From Trichomonas vaginalis G3 (taxonomy: Eukaryota > Parabasalia > Trichomonadida > Trichomonadidae), in NCBI RefSeq assembly GCF_026262505.1, contig NC_067205.1, positions 3,162,001-3,226,000 on the forward strand: a stretch of 64,000 bases of DNA. The letters run 5' to 3'. This document shows positions 41,718-52,206 of this stretch, one piece after another. A program made the translations under genes and the position numbers. Every line of letters begins with the position of its first letter. The first letter of the stretch is position 1. The notes beneath the pieces were generated by a model. It ran no database searches, had not been told where the DNA came from, and was given only the letters and a program-made list of their open reading frames with translations.

Positions 41718-42662
41718 AATCCAAAATCAAAGCAGATAAAATTAAACCACTTGCAACACCAAAACCTCCAACGACAGTACCTCCTCCTCCTTCAGTTAAT
41801 CCTTCATCATTCACTTTATTATATCCATTTCAAACATTAAAGAAGCAAAAAGATTTTAAAAAGGATTTCAAGATATTAAATAAACCAATTGACCCGAAAA
41901 TTCAACCGTTAAAGGAAAAATTTAGTCGCCCTTCATTTGCTCCATATCCATATTCATACGAAATCGATCATCTGGAATATTCAAAAGGAAACGTTACTTA
42001 TTTATTTGCCATTAACATTAACACTAGATATTTATATTGCATTCCAGTGAAAGGGAAAACAGAACAGGAAACAAGAAGAGCTATACAATACTTACTAGAT
42101 CATGAAAGAGTAGATAATATCAGGGGTGATGGTGATAAAGGATTTCAGGCAGCTATGGCTCATTATTTCCCACAAATTAATTTTTCTTTTCATCCTCTCC
42201 ATATACGTTTCATAATAAAATAGTTGATGCGGTAATGAGAACTCTTAGAGATGCGTTAGGGGTTAACGGTCGGATATACTGGGATGGAAATCATGAGCCC
42301 ATCATACAACAGTTAGTATATTATTACAATAATACATGGCATAGAACTATAAACATGAAACCGGTGGAAATGAAAAATGATATTTCAAAAGAATGGGAAT
42401 ATATTAGAAAGCAAATGGAAAGGTTGAATGATGTTAAACGTGAACAAATTAATTCGGGCTCATGAATTTTAAACAAGGGGATAAAGTTTTGATTCATCTC
42501 GATTATGGAAAAACTGATAAATCAATGACAAAAAGAAGACGAAGATTTGACACAATAGCTGAATTTGTTAGATATATTAACGGCAATGCATTAGTTGAGG
42601 TTAACAATAAATTAATAAATTCCGATTTTTTTATTACTCCATTATATTTAAATAATATTTAA
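41714..42662 (+). pseudogene. RVE-type integrase of P1, broken
   Basis: Retrovirus-like integrase of Polintons. The core shows YEIDHLEY (first acidic site), RGDGDKGF (second) and the C-terminal VYYYNNTWHRTINMKP pattern typical of the family. The last part (FKQGDKVLIHLDYGK...) is an SH3-like integrase C-terminal segment in a separate frame that overlaps in ATGA. Pro-rich N-terminal linker (PPTTVPPPPSV). It is broken, with one or two breaks. It catalyses insertion of the element with a short target duplication. Confidence 0.85.
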
Positions 42663-42681
42663 TTTTTTTAATTCGTAAGAA

Positions 42682-42954
42682 ATGAGTGACAACAAAGCAT
42701 CCAAGAGTCCAGACGATGAATATAAAAAGAAACTAAACAGAATTAAATCAAAAATATGCTATTACAAAAAGAAGCCACAATGCGGTGGGGCTGAAAACGA
42801 TAAAGAGAGGAAAGAAATAATCGAAAAATTAGAAACTTACCGTTCAATCCTTAAACTGAGTGAAGCAAAAATAAAAGAATTTAATAGAATAAATAAATTG
42901 ATTGGAAGAGATGAATTTAATAAAGATGAATTTTTAAACCCAATCCAAATTTAA
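42682..42954 (+). CDS. P1 small basic helical ORF
   Basis: 90 residues, rich in Lys/Glu, predicted as a coiled helix (KKKLNRIKSKICYYKKKPQ). It looks whole and starts after a T-run and TTCGTAAGAAATG like neighbouring Polinton genes. Function unknown; a DNA-binding or terminal protein role is conceivable but unsupported. Confidence 0.5.
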   Translation: MSDNKASKSPDDEYKKKLNRIKSKICYYKKKPQCGGAENDKERKEIIEKLETYRSILKLSEAKIKEFNRINKLIGRDEFNKDEFLNPIQI

Positions 42955-43360
42955 TTTTTATTCCTCTTCCCGAACCCTTCTAGGTTCTTCTCGGTTTTCG
43001 TGGTAAATTTTGAGCTTGTGGGGTATCCATTTATATAAAAATAAAATTTTGTTATCAGTTATTTTATCGTTAATGGTTTCCGGTTATTCAATAATGAATT
43101 ATTTTTGAAGAACTGAGGGTGTCACTACGTCACCATGTGTCACTCGGTTAATTAACTTCTCTGAAAAAATGAGACAACATGACATTTTGACAACACAGCA
43201 GGATTAATGAGGAAGGCACTTATGAATTATTTTTGAAGAACTGAGGGTGTCACTACGTCACCATGTGTCACTCGGTTAATTAACTTCTCTGAAAAAATGA
43301 GACAACATGACATTTTGACAACACAGCAGGATTAATGCAAAAATAAATTCCAATCATACT
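42955..43360. repeat. P1 intergenic with a 128-bp direct duplication
   Basis: Two direct copies (43094-43221 and 43222-43337) of a block with GTGTCACTACGTCACC, TTAATTAA and ATGAGACAACATGACA. The same block, inverted, forms the four-copy array at 45735-46350. This places it on both sides of the helicase gene. A minus-strand micro-ORF of 16 codons (42980-43030), preceded by the element's usual TATATAAATG start context, lies at its left edge. Confidence 0.8.
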
Positions 43361-45673
43361 TTATAAAGCTTCATTTACAGGTATTTCATCGTCAGTAAAT
43401 GAATCCTCATTATCGTTTGGTTCAACCTGTTTATATAATCCTTTCATTTCTTCTTTCAAAACATAACACCATGTTTGTTTACCATCTATTCTTCTCTGTT
43501 TCTTATCACATTTATCCTTAATGCTCATTTGAAAGTTTTTGTCTTTCATGTCTGATGGTTTGCAGAATAGAGCATTTTTACACGTCATACCTGCACACAA
43601 TTCATCATAATGTGTATTTATCCATTCATCTAAAGGATTTGTTGATAATTCTATTAAATCTTGTTTGGCTTCAGTCATCGGTATGATTCGTACATTAAAT
43701 GATGAAAGGTCGTAATTGATAAAATATGTTAAAAGGTTATCATAAAATTCCTTTGTGCATGAATTCATTAAATTCTTGAAGTAATCAAATTGACCCTTGA
43801 ATTTACCATTAACCCTTAAAACTACGTCTCTTCTGTCTCCAACTTCAATTTTGACAGGGTAAACGTTATTAGTTACGAAAATGAAGTTTGCAACATTCTG
43901 AGCAGTTCTTCTGGGTTGATTCTTTTCATTAATTCTAATCTCATTATCCGTAATAATTGATTTCAAAGCGTTGAAGTTTGCGAGTCTATCTTCACCTACA
44001 TTCTTGAGTTCATTAAGTACAAGAAACATTTTATTCTCAACTACTGAATTGAAATTACCCGTTAGCTCACTTATTTCGGTAATGTTTTTACATGAATAAC
44101 CAGCGAGAAGTTCAGAAATAATGTCTGTAAATCTGTTTTTACCTGTTCCCTGAAGTCCTTTCAAAATAATTGCTGTTTCATTCTTGATTCCAGGATGTTG
44201 AATCATTGATGCAATCCAGCCGAGAAGGTATTTATACACTTCATCGTTATTATCACAAATGGCTTCTTTAATGAAATTCATAAACATCTCAATTTTTGAG
44301 TAATCAGGCTTTTCAAGAATGTTGTATTTATAACCCTGAAACGTTGAGAAAACATCTGGAGAATCAGATTTAAAGCAAACACCCTTAACGGTTAATGAGG
44401 ATAATTGATTTAATAGTACATCCCATGCTGTTATTGTTTTACCTTCTTCTTTAAATAATTTAATCATTTTGAGTGACTCTTTCATGTTTGATTGAAGAAC
44501 GAATGATATTTGATTCATTTTGTCGTGGATATTATAGTACTTTTGAATGAAATATTTATTTCCACAATCTACAAAACGGATTACACGTGATAAATCCTCA
44601 ATTACTTCAGAACTGTTTTTATACTGATGATTTTCAGCCTTGCGTCTAATATCTGTTATCAAAAACGAGTCATCAGGTTTGATATCAAATGTTATTTTTG
44701 GCTTACGTAATAAAGGTAAAACATATTCATCATAATATTCCTTTTGATATAGTTTTAGAATCTTCACTAAAACAAATGGAGAAGTCATTAAATGTGCATA
44801 TCTACTACGTGCTTTTTCAAAATTACTTTTTGCATTTTCAGTTAAGCTGCAGAAGTTATAAACGTTATCGTATGCTTCATTAATCAAATGATCCTGTAAC
44901 GAATTAATAGCTTGAAACAGTGTGAATAATGTAACTTCTTTTTCTAAATTCATGTTTCCACCGTCATTATGTACTTCAAAATCACTAATGCCATCAACTA
45001 TGCTCTGGGCAAGTTTATCGTCAATGTTTACATCTTTGTTTTCATTCATGATAGTCTTTATTTCTTCATTCTTCTGTTCAACTCTTACCTTAATATTCAA
45101 ATCATTTAATATATCATTCACTGTTCTAGTTAATGTTGAATCGTAACTTCCACGAATGAATGAGTATGTATTGATTGGTTCTGTTGCATTCTTGCGAACT
45201 CTTGAATCAGCCATAACTACTAATGAACGTTTTGAATCATCCATAGAAGTCATGATATCAATATCATAATCATTGCAGGAATAACACTTAATCATTCTGT
45301 TCGAAACTGAATAGAAGAAATTAGTGTTACAATAAATGTGAAGACCTCCTGAAGCGGTTTTAACGATAACATCTTTATCCGAAAGTTTTGATAAAATATC
45401 TTTTCTAACCGTTTCTTTAAGTTCATCATTGTACGATTTATTGATATCAACATCTATAATCGTTAAATTCGAAATTTTATTTACTAATAAAGCCATACCA
45501 GTTTTCCTTCCTCTTCCTCCATCGTGTTTGAGGTAGTTATGTAAATCAATCTTGTTTTCACCAATTCTTTCGTTGAGGGTTTTAGTTTCTGCCGTAACTA
45601 ATTCCTCAGCTAATGAATCAATAACTTGTTCATCAGAAATGATAAAGTTACTGTTGTTGTTTGTTGCTGTCAT
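43361..45673 (-). CDS. Primase-polymerase/SF3 helicase of P1
   Basis: A 770-residue replication protein that looks whole. The N-terminal half has archaeo-eukaryotic primase (Prim-Pol) marks: IIDVDIN near 74 (the metal-binding DxD) and TASGGLHIYC near 103-112. The C-terminal half is a D5-like superfamily 3 helicase: Walker A GLQGTGKN near 502-509, Walker B MFLVLNELK near 546-554, sensor FIFVTNN near 596-602, then GDRRDVV. Such proteins prime and unwind DNA in large DNA viruses and virophages. Its presence beside protein-primed PolB means that the element carries two replication modules. The start follows a T-run and TTCCTATATAAATG, as does an identical upstream copy at the window's right edge. 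Confidence 0.9.
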   Translation of the reverse strand: MTATNNNSNFIISDEQVIDSLAEELVTAETKTLNERIGENKIDLHNYLKHDGGRGRKTGMALLVNKISNLTIIDVDINKSYNDELKETVRKDILSKLSDKDVIVKTASGGLHIYCNTNFFYSVSNRMIKCYSCNDYDIDIMTSMDDSKRSLVVMADSRVRKNATEPINTYSFIRGSYDSTLTRTVNDILNDLNIKVRVEQKNEEIKTIMNENKDVNIDDKLAQSIVDGISDFEVHNDGGNMNLEKEVTLFTLFQAINSLQDHLINEAYDNVYNFCSLTENAKSNFEKARSRYAHLMTSPFVLVKILKLYQKEYYDEYVLPLLRKPKITFDIKPDDSFLITDIRRKAENHQYKNSSEVIEDLSRVIRFVDCGNKYFIQKYYNIHDKMNQISFVLQSNMKESLKMIKLFKEEGKTITAWDVLLNQLSSLTVKGVCFKSDSPDVFSTFQGYKYNILEKPDYSKIEMFMNFIKEAICDNNDEVYKYLLGWIASMIQHPGIKNETAIILKGLQGTGKNRFTDIISELLAGYSCKNITEISELTGNFNSVVENKMFLVLNELKNVGEDRLANFNALKSIITDNEIRINEKNQPRRTAQNVANFIFVTNNVYPVKIEVGDRRDVVLRVNGKFKGQFDYFKNLMNSCTKEFYDNLLTYFINYDLSSFNVRIIPMTEAKQDLIELSTNPLDEWINTHYDELCAGMTCKNALFCKPSDMKDKNFQMSIKDKCDKKQRRIDGKQTWCYVLKEEMKGLYKQVEPNDNEDSFTDDEIPVNEAL

Positions 45674-45734
45674 TTATATAGGAATAAAAAAATAAAAATA
45701 ATTTTAAAACTAACTTTATTTTTGGACTGCATCA

Positions 45735-46350
45735 AATTTCCTGGACTGTTGTCAAAATGTCATGTTGTCTCATTTTTTCAGAGAAGTTAATTAACCTGGT
45801 GACAGGTGACGTAGTGACACCCTCAGTTATTCAAAAATAATTAATTATTGAATAACCTAAAAACCAAACGTAAACATTAACGATAAAATTTATTTCCAGG
45901 ACTGTTGTCAAAATGTCATGTTGTCTCATTTTTTCAGAGAAGTTAATTAACCTGGTGACAGGTGACGTAGTGACACCCTCAGTTATTCAAAAATAATTAA
46001 TTATTGAATAACCTAAAAACCATAAACGTAAACATTAACGATAAAATTTATTTCCAGGACTGTTGTCAAAATGTCATGTTGTCTCATTTTTTCAGAGAAG
46101 TTAATTAACCTGGTGACAGGTGACGTAGTGACACCCTCAGTTATTCAAAAATAATTAATTATTGAATAACCTAAAAACCATAAACGTAAACATTAACGAT
46201 AAAAATTTATTTCCAGGACTGTTGTCAAAATGTCATGTTGTCTCATTTTTTCAGAGAAGTTAATTAACCTGGTGACATGGTGACGTAGTGACACCCTCAG
46301 TTATTCAAAAATAATTAATTATTGAATAACCTAAAAACCATAAACGATAA
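45735..46350. repeat. Four-copy iteron-like array between helicase and KilA-N genes
   Basis: Four direct copies with period 156-159 bp; the word ACTGTTGTC marks them at 45745, 45901, 46059 and 46218. Each holds GGTGACAGGTGACGTAGTGACACC (three GTGAC words), TTAATTAA and the palindrome-like TTATTCA...TGAATAA. A fifth copy precedes the KilA-N gene at about 47137, and shorter relatives lie at 43094-43337 and 63540-63660. GTGAC words occur in the element termini as well. This arrangement is what iterated binding sites or an origin would look like. Confidence 0.85.
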
Positions 46351-46391
46351 AATATATTTTTGGTCGTTTATGACAAAAATAAATGATTCAT

Positions 46392-47053
46392 TTACTCACA
46401 ATATTTTTTTACAAAACAACCCCAAACTTTTAACTTCTTTTCTGCAGTTTCTAATGCTATCTTAGCGAGTTCATATTCTCTAAATTCTCTCTTTAAATCT
46501 TCTTGTTCCCATTGGTCTAGTTCGTATGGAGAATCTCTATAACCATAATATATCTCACGTTCATGTTCTAATTGTTTTTCGCACATTTTTCTAACTCTTC
46601 TTCAAACAAATGTTTAGCATTCTCTACTGTATCTTCGAGTTCTTCTTCATCTAATTTCTCATGAACTTTCTTGTCTATGGAGTCCATAATTTTTCCAACT
46701 GCTATGCAATATTTTGGAGAAGCCCACATTGCTATATAGTTTATAAGTCTTGGGTCTACATACGTTCCTCTAACCTGTTTGATTTCATCAGGAATTCCTG
46801 CATGAATTTTGTATAAAAAGCAACAGTCCGAATTCCGGCGGTTGCTATATTCTTCACAAAATGCCTTATAATACTCTTCCCAGGACTTATTTTCCAACAA
46901 CTTTCTAAAGTCTTTCCTAAACTGCTGACACATATTTGTTGCATTAATGTAACCATCCTTGTCTCTACGTAAGACTTCAATACCATTATAAGTGCCTTTT
47001 GTGAATGTTTCGCCATTAGATTTGTTAGTGAATGTTTTTGCTTCGACTGACAT
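46392..47053 (-). CDS. KilA-N domain protein of P1, with an overlapping small ORF
   Basis: The ORF from the ATG at 47053 to 46568 contains the KilA-N fold: DGYINATNMCQQF near 35-47 and RGTYVDPRLINYIAMWASPKYCIAVGKIMDSI near 100-130. KilA-N is a DNA-binding module of large DNA viruses, phages and some mobile elements. A second short coiled-coil ORF (46586-46392, YELDQWEQEDLKREFREYELAK) begins within its last codons in another frame. The upstream 90 bases repeat those before the helicase gene, suggesting a common control. Likely a regulator of the element. Confidence 0.85.
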
Positions 47054-47404
47054 TTCTGTTCTTACATACAAAAATAAAAAAAAATAAAAATAATTTTAAA
47101 ACTAACTTTATTTTTGGACTGCATCAAATTTCCTGGACTGTTGTCAAAATGTCATGTTGTCATCATTTTTTAAAGAAGTTAATTAACCTGGTGACATGGT
47201 GACGTAGTGACACGTTCAGTTATTCAAAAATAATTAATTATTGAATAACCTAAAAACCGTTAACGTAAACATTAACGTAAACATTAACGTAAACATTATT
47301 TCTGCAGTTCATCCATTACTTCATTACCTAATTAATTACAGACATAAAATATATTTAGTTCATTCGGTAAGCCTTGACCCAAAGGTCTGGGCTCAAGCAC
47401 ATTC
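47054..47404. repeat. P1 intergenic with one iteron-like copy and a hairpin
   Basis: Holds the KilA-N start context, one copy of the 156-bp block (about 47137-47260) and short CGTAAACATTAA repeats (47262-47298). A hairpin 3' of the fibre gene (AGCCTTGACC CAAA GGTCTGGGCT, 47374-47397) has a different, shorter hairpin at the same place in P2 (about 63310-63327). Confidence 0.7.
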
Positions 47405-48456
47405 AATGAACGCGGTACCATGCGAATACAGTCACAAATGGTGGCATGTAATCTTTACCCGAGCCTGTTGGATTTGTTGTGAAAGTGTGTGAATGATTTC
47501 CTGCGGTTCCACAGAAAATACCTGTGCTTGAATCTACTGGGTCAGTTGAAATATCAGATCTATTCATTCCCTCTATTCGAACCCGCTGCAAGATTTGTAT
47601 AACCTCTTTTTGTTATTGAATGTGAATGATTACCTGTTGTGTTTGTAGTTCCTGTATGAGTGTGCGGTGGAAGGTTTGCTTCTTTAATTTTCTTCGAACC
47701 TCCTGTTTGCTTTGAATATCTAGCACAGTATAAGAATTTATCTACAATCTGCTTCCACGTACCAAAACCTAAAACTGTTGATGGATTTGTTGAGTTCATT
47801 GACGTATAAATAGAACCAACAGGATATAATGTTTGAAGAATTTCATTTTTCATGCTTGTAATCACATCATTTACTTCCGACCTCTTTGCATAATTTTCAT
47901 CAACATAAGTTTTATCTGCTTTAAAGTCTAAACATCCTGAAACCCATCCTGTATCAGCTTTAACTTTAAAAGTCTCCGATGTCCATTCATGATACCATTC
48001 AACCTTTTCTTTAATTTCATTATCTTTTTCATCAACATAAACCAAATTTGCCTTCTTATTTAACTCACTATCCACATATTCCTTATCCACCTTCTTCATT
48101 ATGTCATTTAGGAAACCTTCTATGAATTCCTCATTTAAATTAAATCTTCCAAACTTCAAAACTTTAGGAAATGCATTTAATGCGTAATATCTCTGTTCTT
48201 CTGGTGGAATTGATGTTATATCATCCGTTATTCCTTTAATTTTTGAATTCATAAATAAAATTTCTTTTATATTTGATATCACTGCACCACCTTTGCAAAC
48301 GAATTCGAAATGGTCATTTTTCAATACTATCTCCAAATCTCCATATTTCAACCTTTGCGTTTGTTCTGCCGTCTTTGAATTATATGCATATATGGCGTAT
48401 GTAATGGTCTGAAGGACCTGGGTGTTTTGCACCTTAAGTTGCTGTTGTTTAATCAT
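47405..48456 (-). pseudogene. Phage-type collar/fibre protein of P1, broken
   Basis: The C-terminal part has the phage tail-collar/short-fibre pattern LYPVGSIYTSMNSTNPSTVLG, the GGSKKIKEANLPPHTHTG turn, His-rich GNHSHS repeats and PPFVTVFAWYRV at the end. The middle is a shaft with repeated K.DK.YVDSE and KAD..YVDE motifs. The N-terminus is MIKQQQLKVQNTQVLQTI. Such domains trimerise and bind receptors in phages. In P1 the region is broken, one or two breaks. P2 has a whole-looking copy at 62054. Confidence 0.85.
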
Positions 48457-48480
48457 TTATTATAATTTAAAAATAAATAT

Positions 48481-49217
48481 TTAATCTGTTATCTCATCAG
48501 CTATTTTTTCTATTTGAAATTGCCATAATATTTCATTCATAAATTCTAAATCACAATCAAATAGTCAGTTTCTAAATTTAATATTTGATAAATCTTTTGA
48601 ATGAAGAATAAATGAATTCCCGGATAATTGAAACGGATATGATAAAGAAAATGTGTTTAAGTTGATGGATAAAATGTTTTGTATTGATGGGTAAGAGTTA
48701 GGGTCTAATGTTTGATGTGAAAATCTCATTGGGGTATTAACTTTATCACATTTGATTAAAATGAATTGGAACCAGTGTCAGAATACAAAACATCCCCAAC
48801 ATCTTTTTCAAAATTTAATATCCCCAACAATGAACGAAGATGAGGAGTACAAAATTTAATTTTCAGCGGGAATTTAATAAGGTTATTTATTTCATCAAGT
48901 TCAAAAAGTTTATCGGGTTTTGATTTAAAATTTTTCTTCATACCATACGATAAATGATTCATTTAAATAACTTAAAATCATGTTAATATCCCATTTCGCT
49001 ATCACATTATTTATATACATATCATACGTTTTTTCAAGGTCTCCGACCCCGCCGCTATGCGGCTCATGGTCATCTTTAATAAATGATATATAATCTGAAG
49101 GTCTAAAAGAATGGGATTAAATTTACCACTCACAGAAACGAGAGTAACATTATAAATTCCGCTAACTGTTAAATTTAATTCACAGCTATTATTCGAAATA
49201 ATATTGATAATTGACAT
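48481..49217 (-). pseudogene. P1 beta-rich virion-type ORF (unknown), broken
   Basis: A protein of roughly 235 residues, beta-strand rich (ELNLTVSGIYNVTLVSVSGK; LSINLNTFSLSYPFQ; NIKFRITDLFDCDLEF). The pattern and its place among virion genes suit a minor capsid or fibre-base protein, but I cannot prove the family. It is broken, about two breaks; the P2 copy lies at 61320-62029. Its start is 19 bp from the divergent gene at 49237. Confidence 0.5.
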
Positions 49218-49236
49218 TTTTATTACGATTAAAAAT
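49218..49236. promoter_or_regulatory. 19-bp divergent promoter gap
   Basis: Only 19 bases (TTTTATTACGATTAAAAAT) separate the two divergent start codons at 49217 (minus) and 49237 (plus). The same gap is kept in P2 (61301-61319). If both genes are expressed separately, both promoters fit in, or extend across, this gap. Confidence 0.6.
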
Positions 49237-49717
49237 ATGGTAAAGCGTTATTTTCCAGTGATAAATAAAACTAGAATAAGATTACCTCAAGAATTCATAA
49301 ATTCAACGAATAAGAAATTCATTCATGTTATAAATTTTAGTGTTTTCAGAAAATATGAGTCAGTGTCATATTCATCAACAGGTTATATTTCACTTCATTC
49401 AAATTTAGTTCAATCAAACCCATATAATGACCATTTCATAAGATTTTCAGATGGTAATTAAAAATGTAATTGATAGATTAAAATATGAACAGATTGACAA
49501 TATCGAATTTTTGGAATTTTGGTTTAAATATCCCGATGGAAAAAAGATTGAAGTTAAAGATAAAGCTGATACTATAACAAAAACAATTACAATGACCGAT
49601 CCGGATAGTGGGGAACAAAAAGAAATAAAACAAACGATAGAAACTGGTGAAAGGTCAATTATTATTGATTATGATTCAAAGGATTATTATTCGATAATGT
49701 TAATGCTTGAATATTAA
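49237..49717 (+). pseudogene. P1 beta-rich ORF (MVKRYF protein), broken
   Basis: Begins MVKRYFPVINKTRIRLP. Alternating hydrophobic strands (KKFIHVINFSVF, EFLEFWFKYPDGKKIEV, SIIIDYDSKDYYSIMLMLEY) suggest a beta-sandwich. Function is unknown; a single jelly-roll (penton-like) protein is a possibility to test. The P1 copy is broken, about one break; the P2 copy (60821-61300) looks whole. Its stop overlaps the stop of the convergent gene at 49714. Confidence 0.5.
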
Positions 49718-50381
49718 ATAGCCTTAACAAAGAATTTTTCAAGTGATATTTTATATTCATCAACTATTTTATTGTATATGTTATTATATGTTAAATGAAG
49801 TTCAGTTGTTGTTCCGTTCTTTGATATCTTAATTGTGCTAATATCCTTTATAGGATTTATTTTTGCAACTGTTCCGCAGCATGAAACCTCATCATCTATG
49901 AAAAATTGAATCTTAACGTCTGAATCTTGAACATCAACAAAGAATGGCGATAATGTGAATTAATGATTCATAAGGTAAAATAATTAAACCGGATTGGTCA
50001 ATTAAATTTATTATTGAATCATAATTATTAATTATTATATCACGGTAAATTTTCATTAATTCAGAATTAATGTCTATTTTATATGGGTTCTCGATGTTGA
50101 TGAAAGAGGTGGGGGTATGTTGGATAAGTGGGAATTTCAGCAGGTTCTTTACCGGGTTCAGATAAAATGATTGGGTCTTCATCTTCTTTATTTTGCTCCT
50201 CCTCTTTCTTTGGTAAGTCACGAGTTAATAAATTGGACTGTGTTGCTGACCTTGTTAATTCAGGGCTAACATTAACTTTAACATTTTGAATAATTCGTGA
50301 TTTATCATCATTTACGTTATAACCAACCGTAATCTCTGCTTTTGCGTTTGTGTTCTTTTGACTTGTGAAACGTCTTCTCAT
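49714..50381 (-). pseudogene. P1 ORF MRRRF, unknown virion-region protein, broken
   Basis: An Arg-rich start (MRRRFTSQKN), a charged Pro-rich middle and a helical-beta C-terminal domain (CCGTVAKINPIKDISTIKISKNG). No family recognised. The P1 copy is broken, about two breaks; P2 carries a whole 222-residue copy (60156-60824). Conserved position between the ATPase side and the fibre side suggests a virion component. Confidence 0.5.
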
Positions 50382-50414
50382 TTATATTCGAATAAAAAAA
50401 ATATATTTAAACTT

Positions 50415-51318
50415 TTATTTTGCTGGAACTTTTGAATCTATTATTCCCTGTATTTGTTCTTGAAGTTGATTTTTAGCTGTTTCATTGTAATTAATAGACC
50501 TAATATATTCATTAATTGCATTCTTATAATCATCTGATTTCTCAAAATTTTCTTTTATCTTTCCTGATTCTTAACTAAATCATAAGTTAAACCCCGTTGC
50601 TGATATAATGGTTTCTTAATTAAATCTTTGAATGCTTGAGATAAAGCACCTGATGCAATTCTTGCTACTATAATTGGTTGGAATTAATGTTTAAGTTCAT
50701 CTTTAACATTTGCGAAAACTGGATCGAATAAAGCAACTTTAAAGAATTTCTTAGCTGAAATTTCAGGTCTAATATTTGCATATTGACCATCAAACTGGTT
50801 AGAATATCGTGGTAATCCATCCGGTCCCTCTTCAATAGCATTTAATTCTTCATTGAAATAAGAATATGGATTATAACGGTATGAATTAATTGGACCATTT
50901 TCACCTTCTCCAATGTATTGTTTAACAGCTTTTCCATTTTCATCAAATTGCATAGGATAACGTTCATTATATGCTTTACGTTTAGGATAATCAGTTATAG
51001 TTAATTTGTAACCATTTATGACTTTAATATTACCTTGACCATCAGTAACGAAAACTTCATTTATACCATCAGGTTTTCCATTTGGACCCGTAATGTCTGC
51101 TTCGTGTGCTTCCCAATTTGGACCTTGACGTTTGGCATATGCTTGAGCTTCTGGTAATGTTAAAACGTTTCTCATTTGTTTAACATCTTTTTGAAGACCA
51201 GCAACAATATGAACTAATTCTTTCATTCCATCAGGAACTTTCATAGTTCTATTATATGCACCCTTTTGTTTGTTCCTTGTTTTAATGGAACCTGTAGAAG
51301 ATTTGCTATTTCTGTCAT
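50415..51318 (-). pseudogene. P1 ORF (MTEIANLL protein), unknown, broken
   Basis: A conserved protein of about 300 residues. Its middle holds [17 protein letters not shown] then [27 protein letters not shown], a Gly/Asp-rich loop reminiscent of calcium-binding turns followed by beta strands. The C-terminal part is helical and basic. It lies directly downstream of the packaging ATPase, so a virion or packaging role is likely. Broken, about two breaks; the P2 copy is at 59221-60122. Confidence 0.5.
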
Positions 51319-51387
51319 GTTTAATTATAAATAAAAAAAAAATTAATTATAAAAAGTTAATCAAATTTAACACTTCCTTTATTTAAA

Positions 51388-52182
51388 TCAACTATTTTTT
51401 CCATGTTCACCTAATTGCTGATATTGTGTGTAAAGTTCATTAATGCTCATTGGTAAATTCACTTGATAAAGCATAACGTTCAACTGTTGACGACTAAACC
51501 CACTGAAAATGAAAAGTGTTGATAGATTTGATTTAATGTTTGTGCTTAATGCTTTGAAGTATTGAACAGCCATAAAGAATGAACACTGAATGTGTTGACA
51601 TTGAGTTAATAACTGATTAAAATATGATTTCTCATTTGTTATTAGTTTTGATTTCACTGCATCATCTAGAAAAATGAGTGAATGCAAAAATTCTCTATCA
51701 AAATTTGAAATAGAAAGTGTTTCAAATAATTCATCCCGTTGTTTATCAATAATTTTATCCTCTAATCCTTGCTTCTTGATTGTATTATATAATTCTTTAT
51801 ACATTAAAAAGTTTTTTAAATAATCTTCTGCTTCTTCTTGTGATAAATAAATAATTGGAATTTTGATTAAATGCTTTAAAGATTCAAATGTATCATCTGA
51901 AGGTGAACCTGAACGGTTGATATAAATTAACACATGTGAATAGGGGGAAGTGTTAGCAATAATGATAATTTGTTTTAATATCGTTAATGTTTTACCTTTA
52001 TTCTGTTTACCAATTGCTGCAGTGATTGAATTTAAATAACATTCAGAATATGGAATTTTCATTAATTTTTCCTTAGATAGAGCATTTCTATTATCACTCA
52101 ATGCTTCATTAATCATATCATCTATGTATGTATTATATACTCCTGCTAATTCTTCATAAGGGGTGGATGAATTTAAATCCAT
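51388..52182 (-). pseudogene. Packaging ATPase (A32/FtsK-HerA type) of P1
   Basis: Genome-packaging ATPase of Polintons. Walker A is GKQNKGKT near residues 58-65 and Walker B is SLIFLDDAV near 170-178, followed by QCQHIQCSFFMAVQY, the usual third motif region. The length (about 265 residues) suits the family. The gene follows the capsid gene in the same direction, with a T-run and GATTAAATG before the start. The C-terminal end appears broken (about one break); P2 has a more damaged copy. Confidence 0.85.
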
Positions 52183-52206
52183 TTAATCAAAAATAAATTT
52201 ATAATT

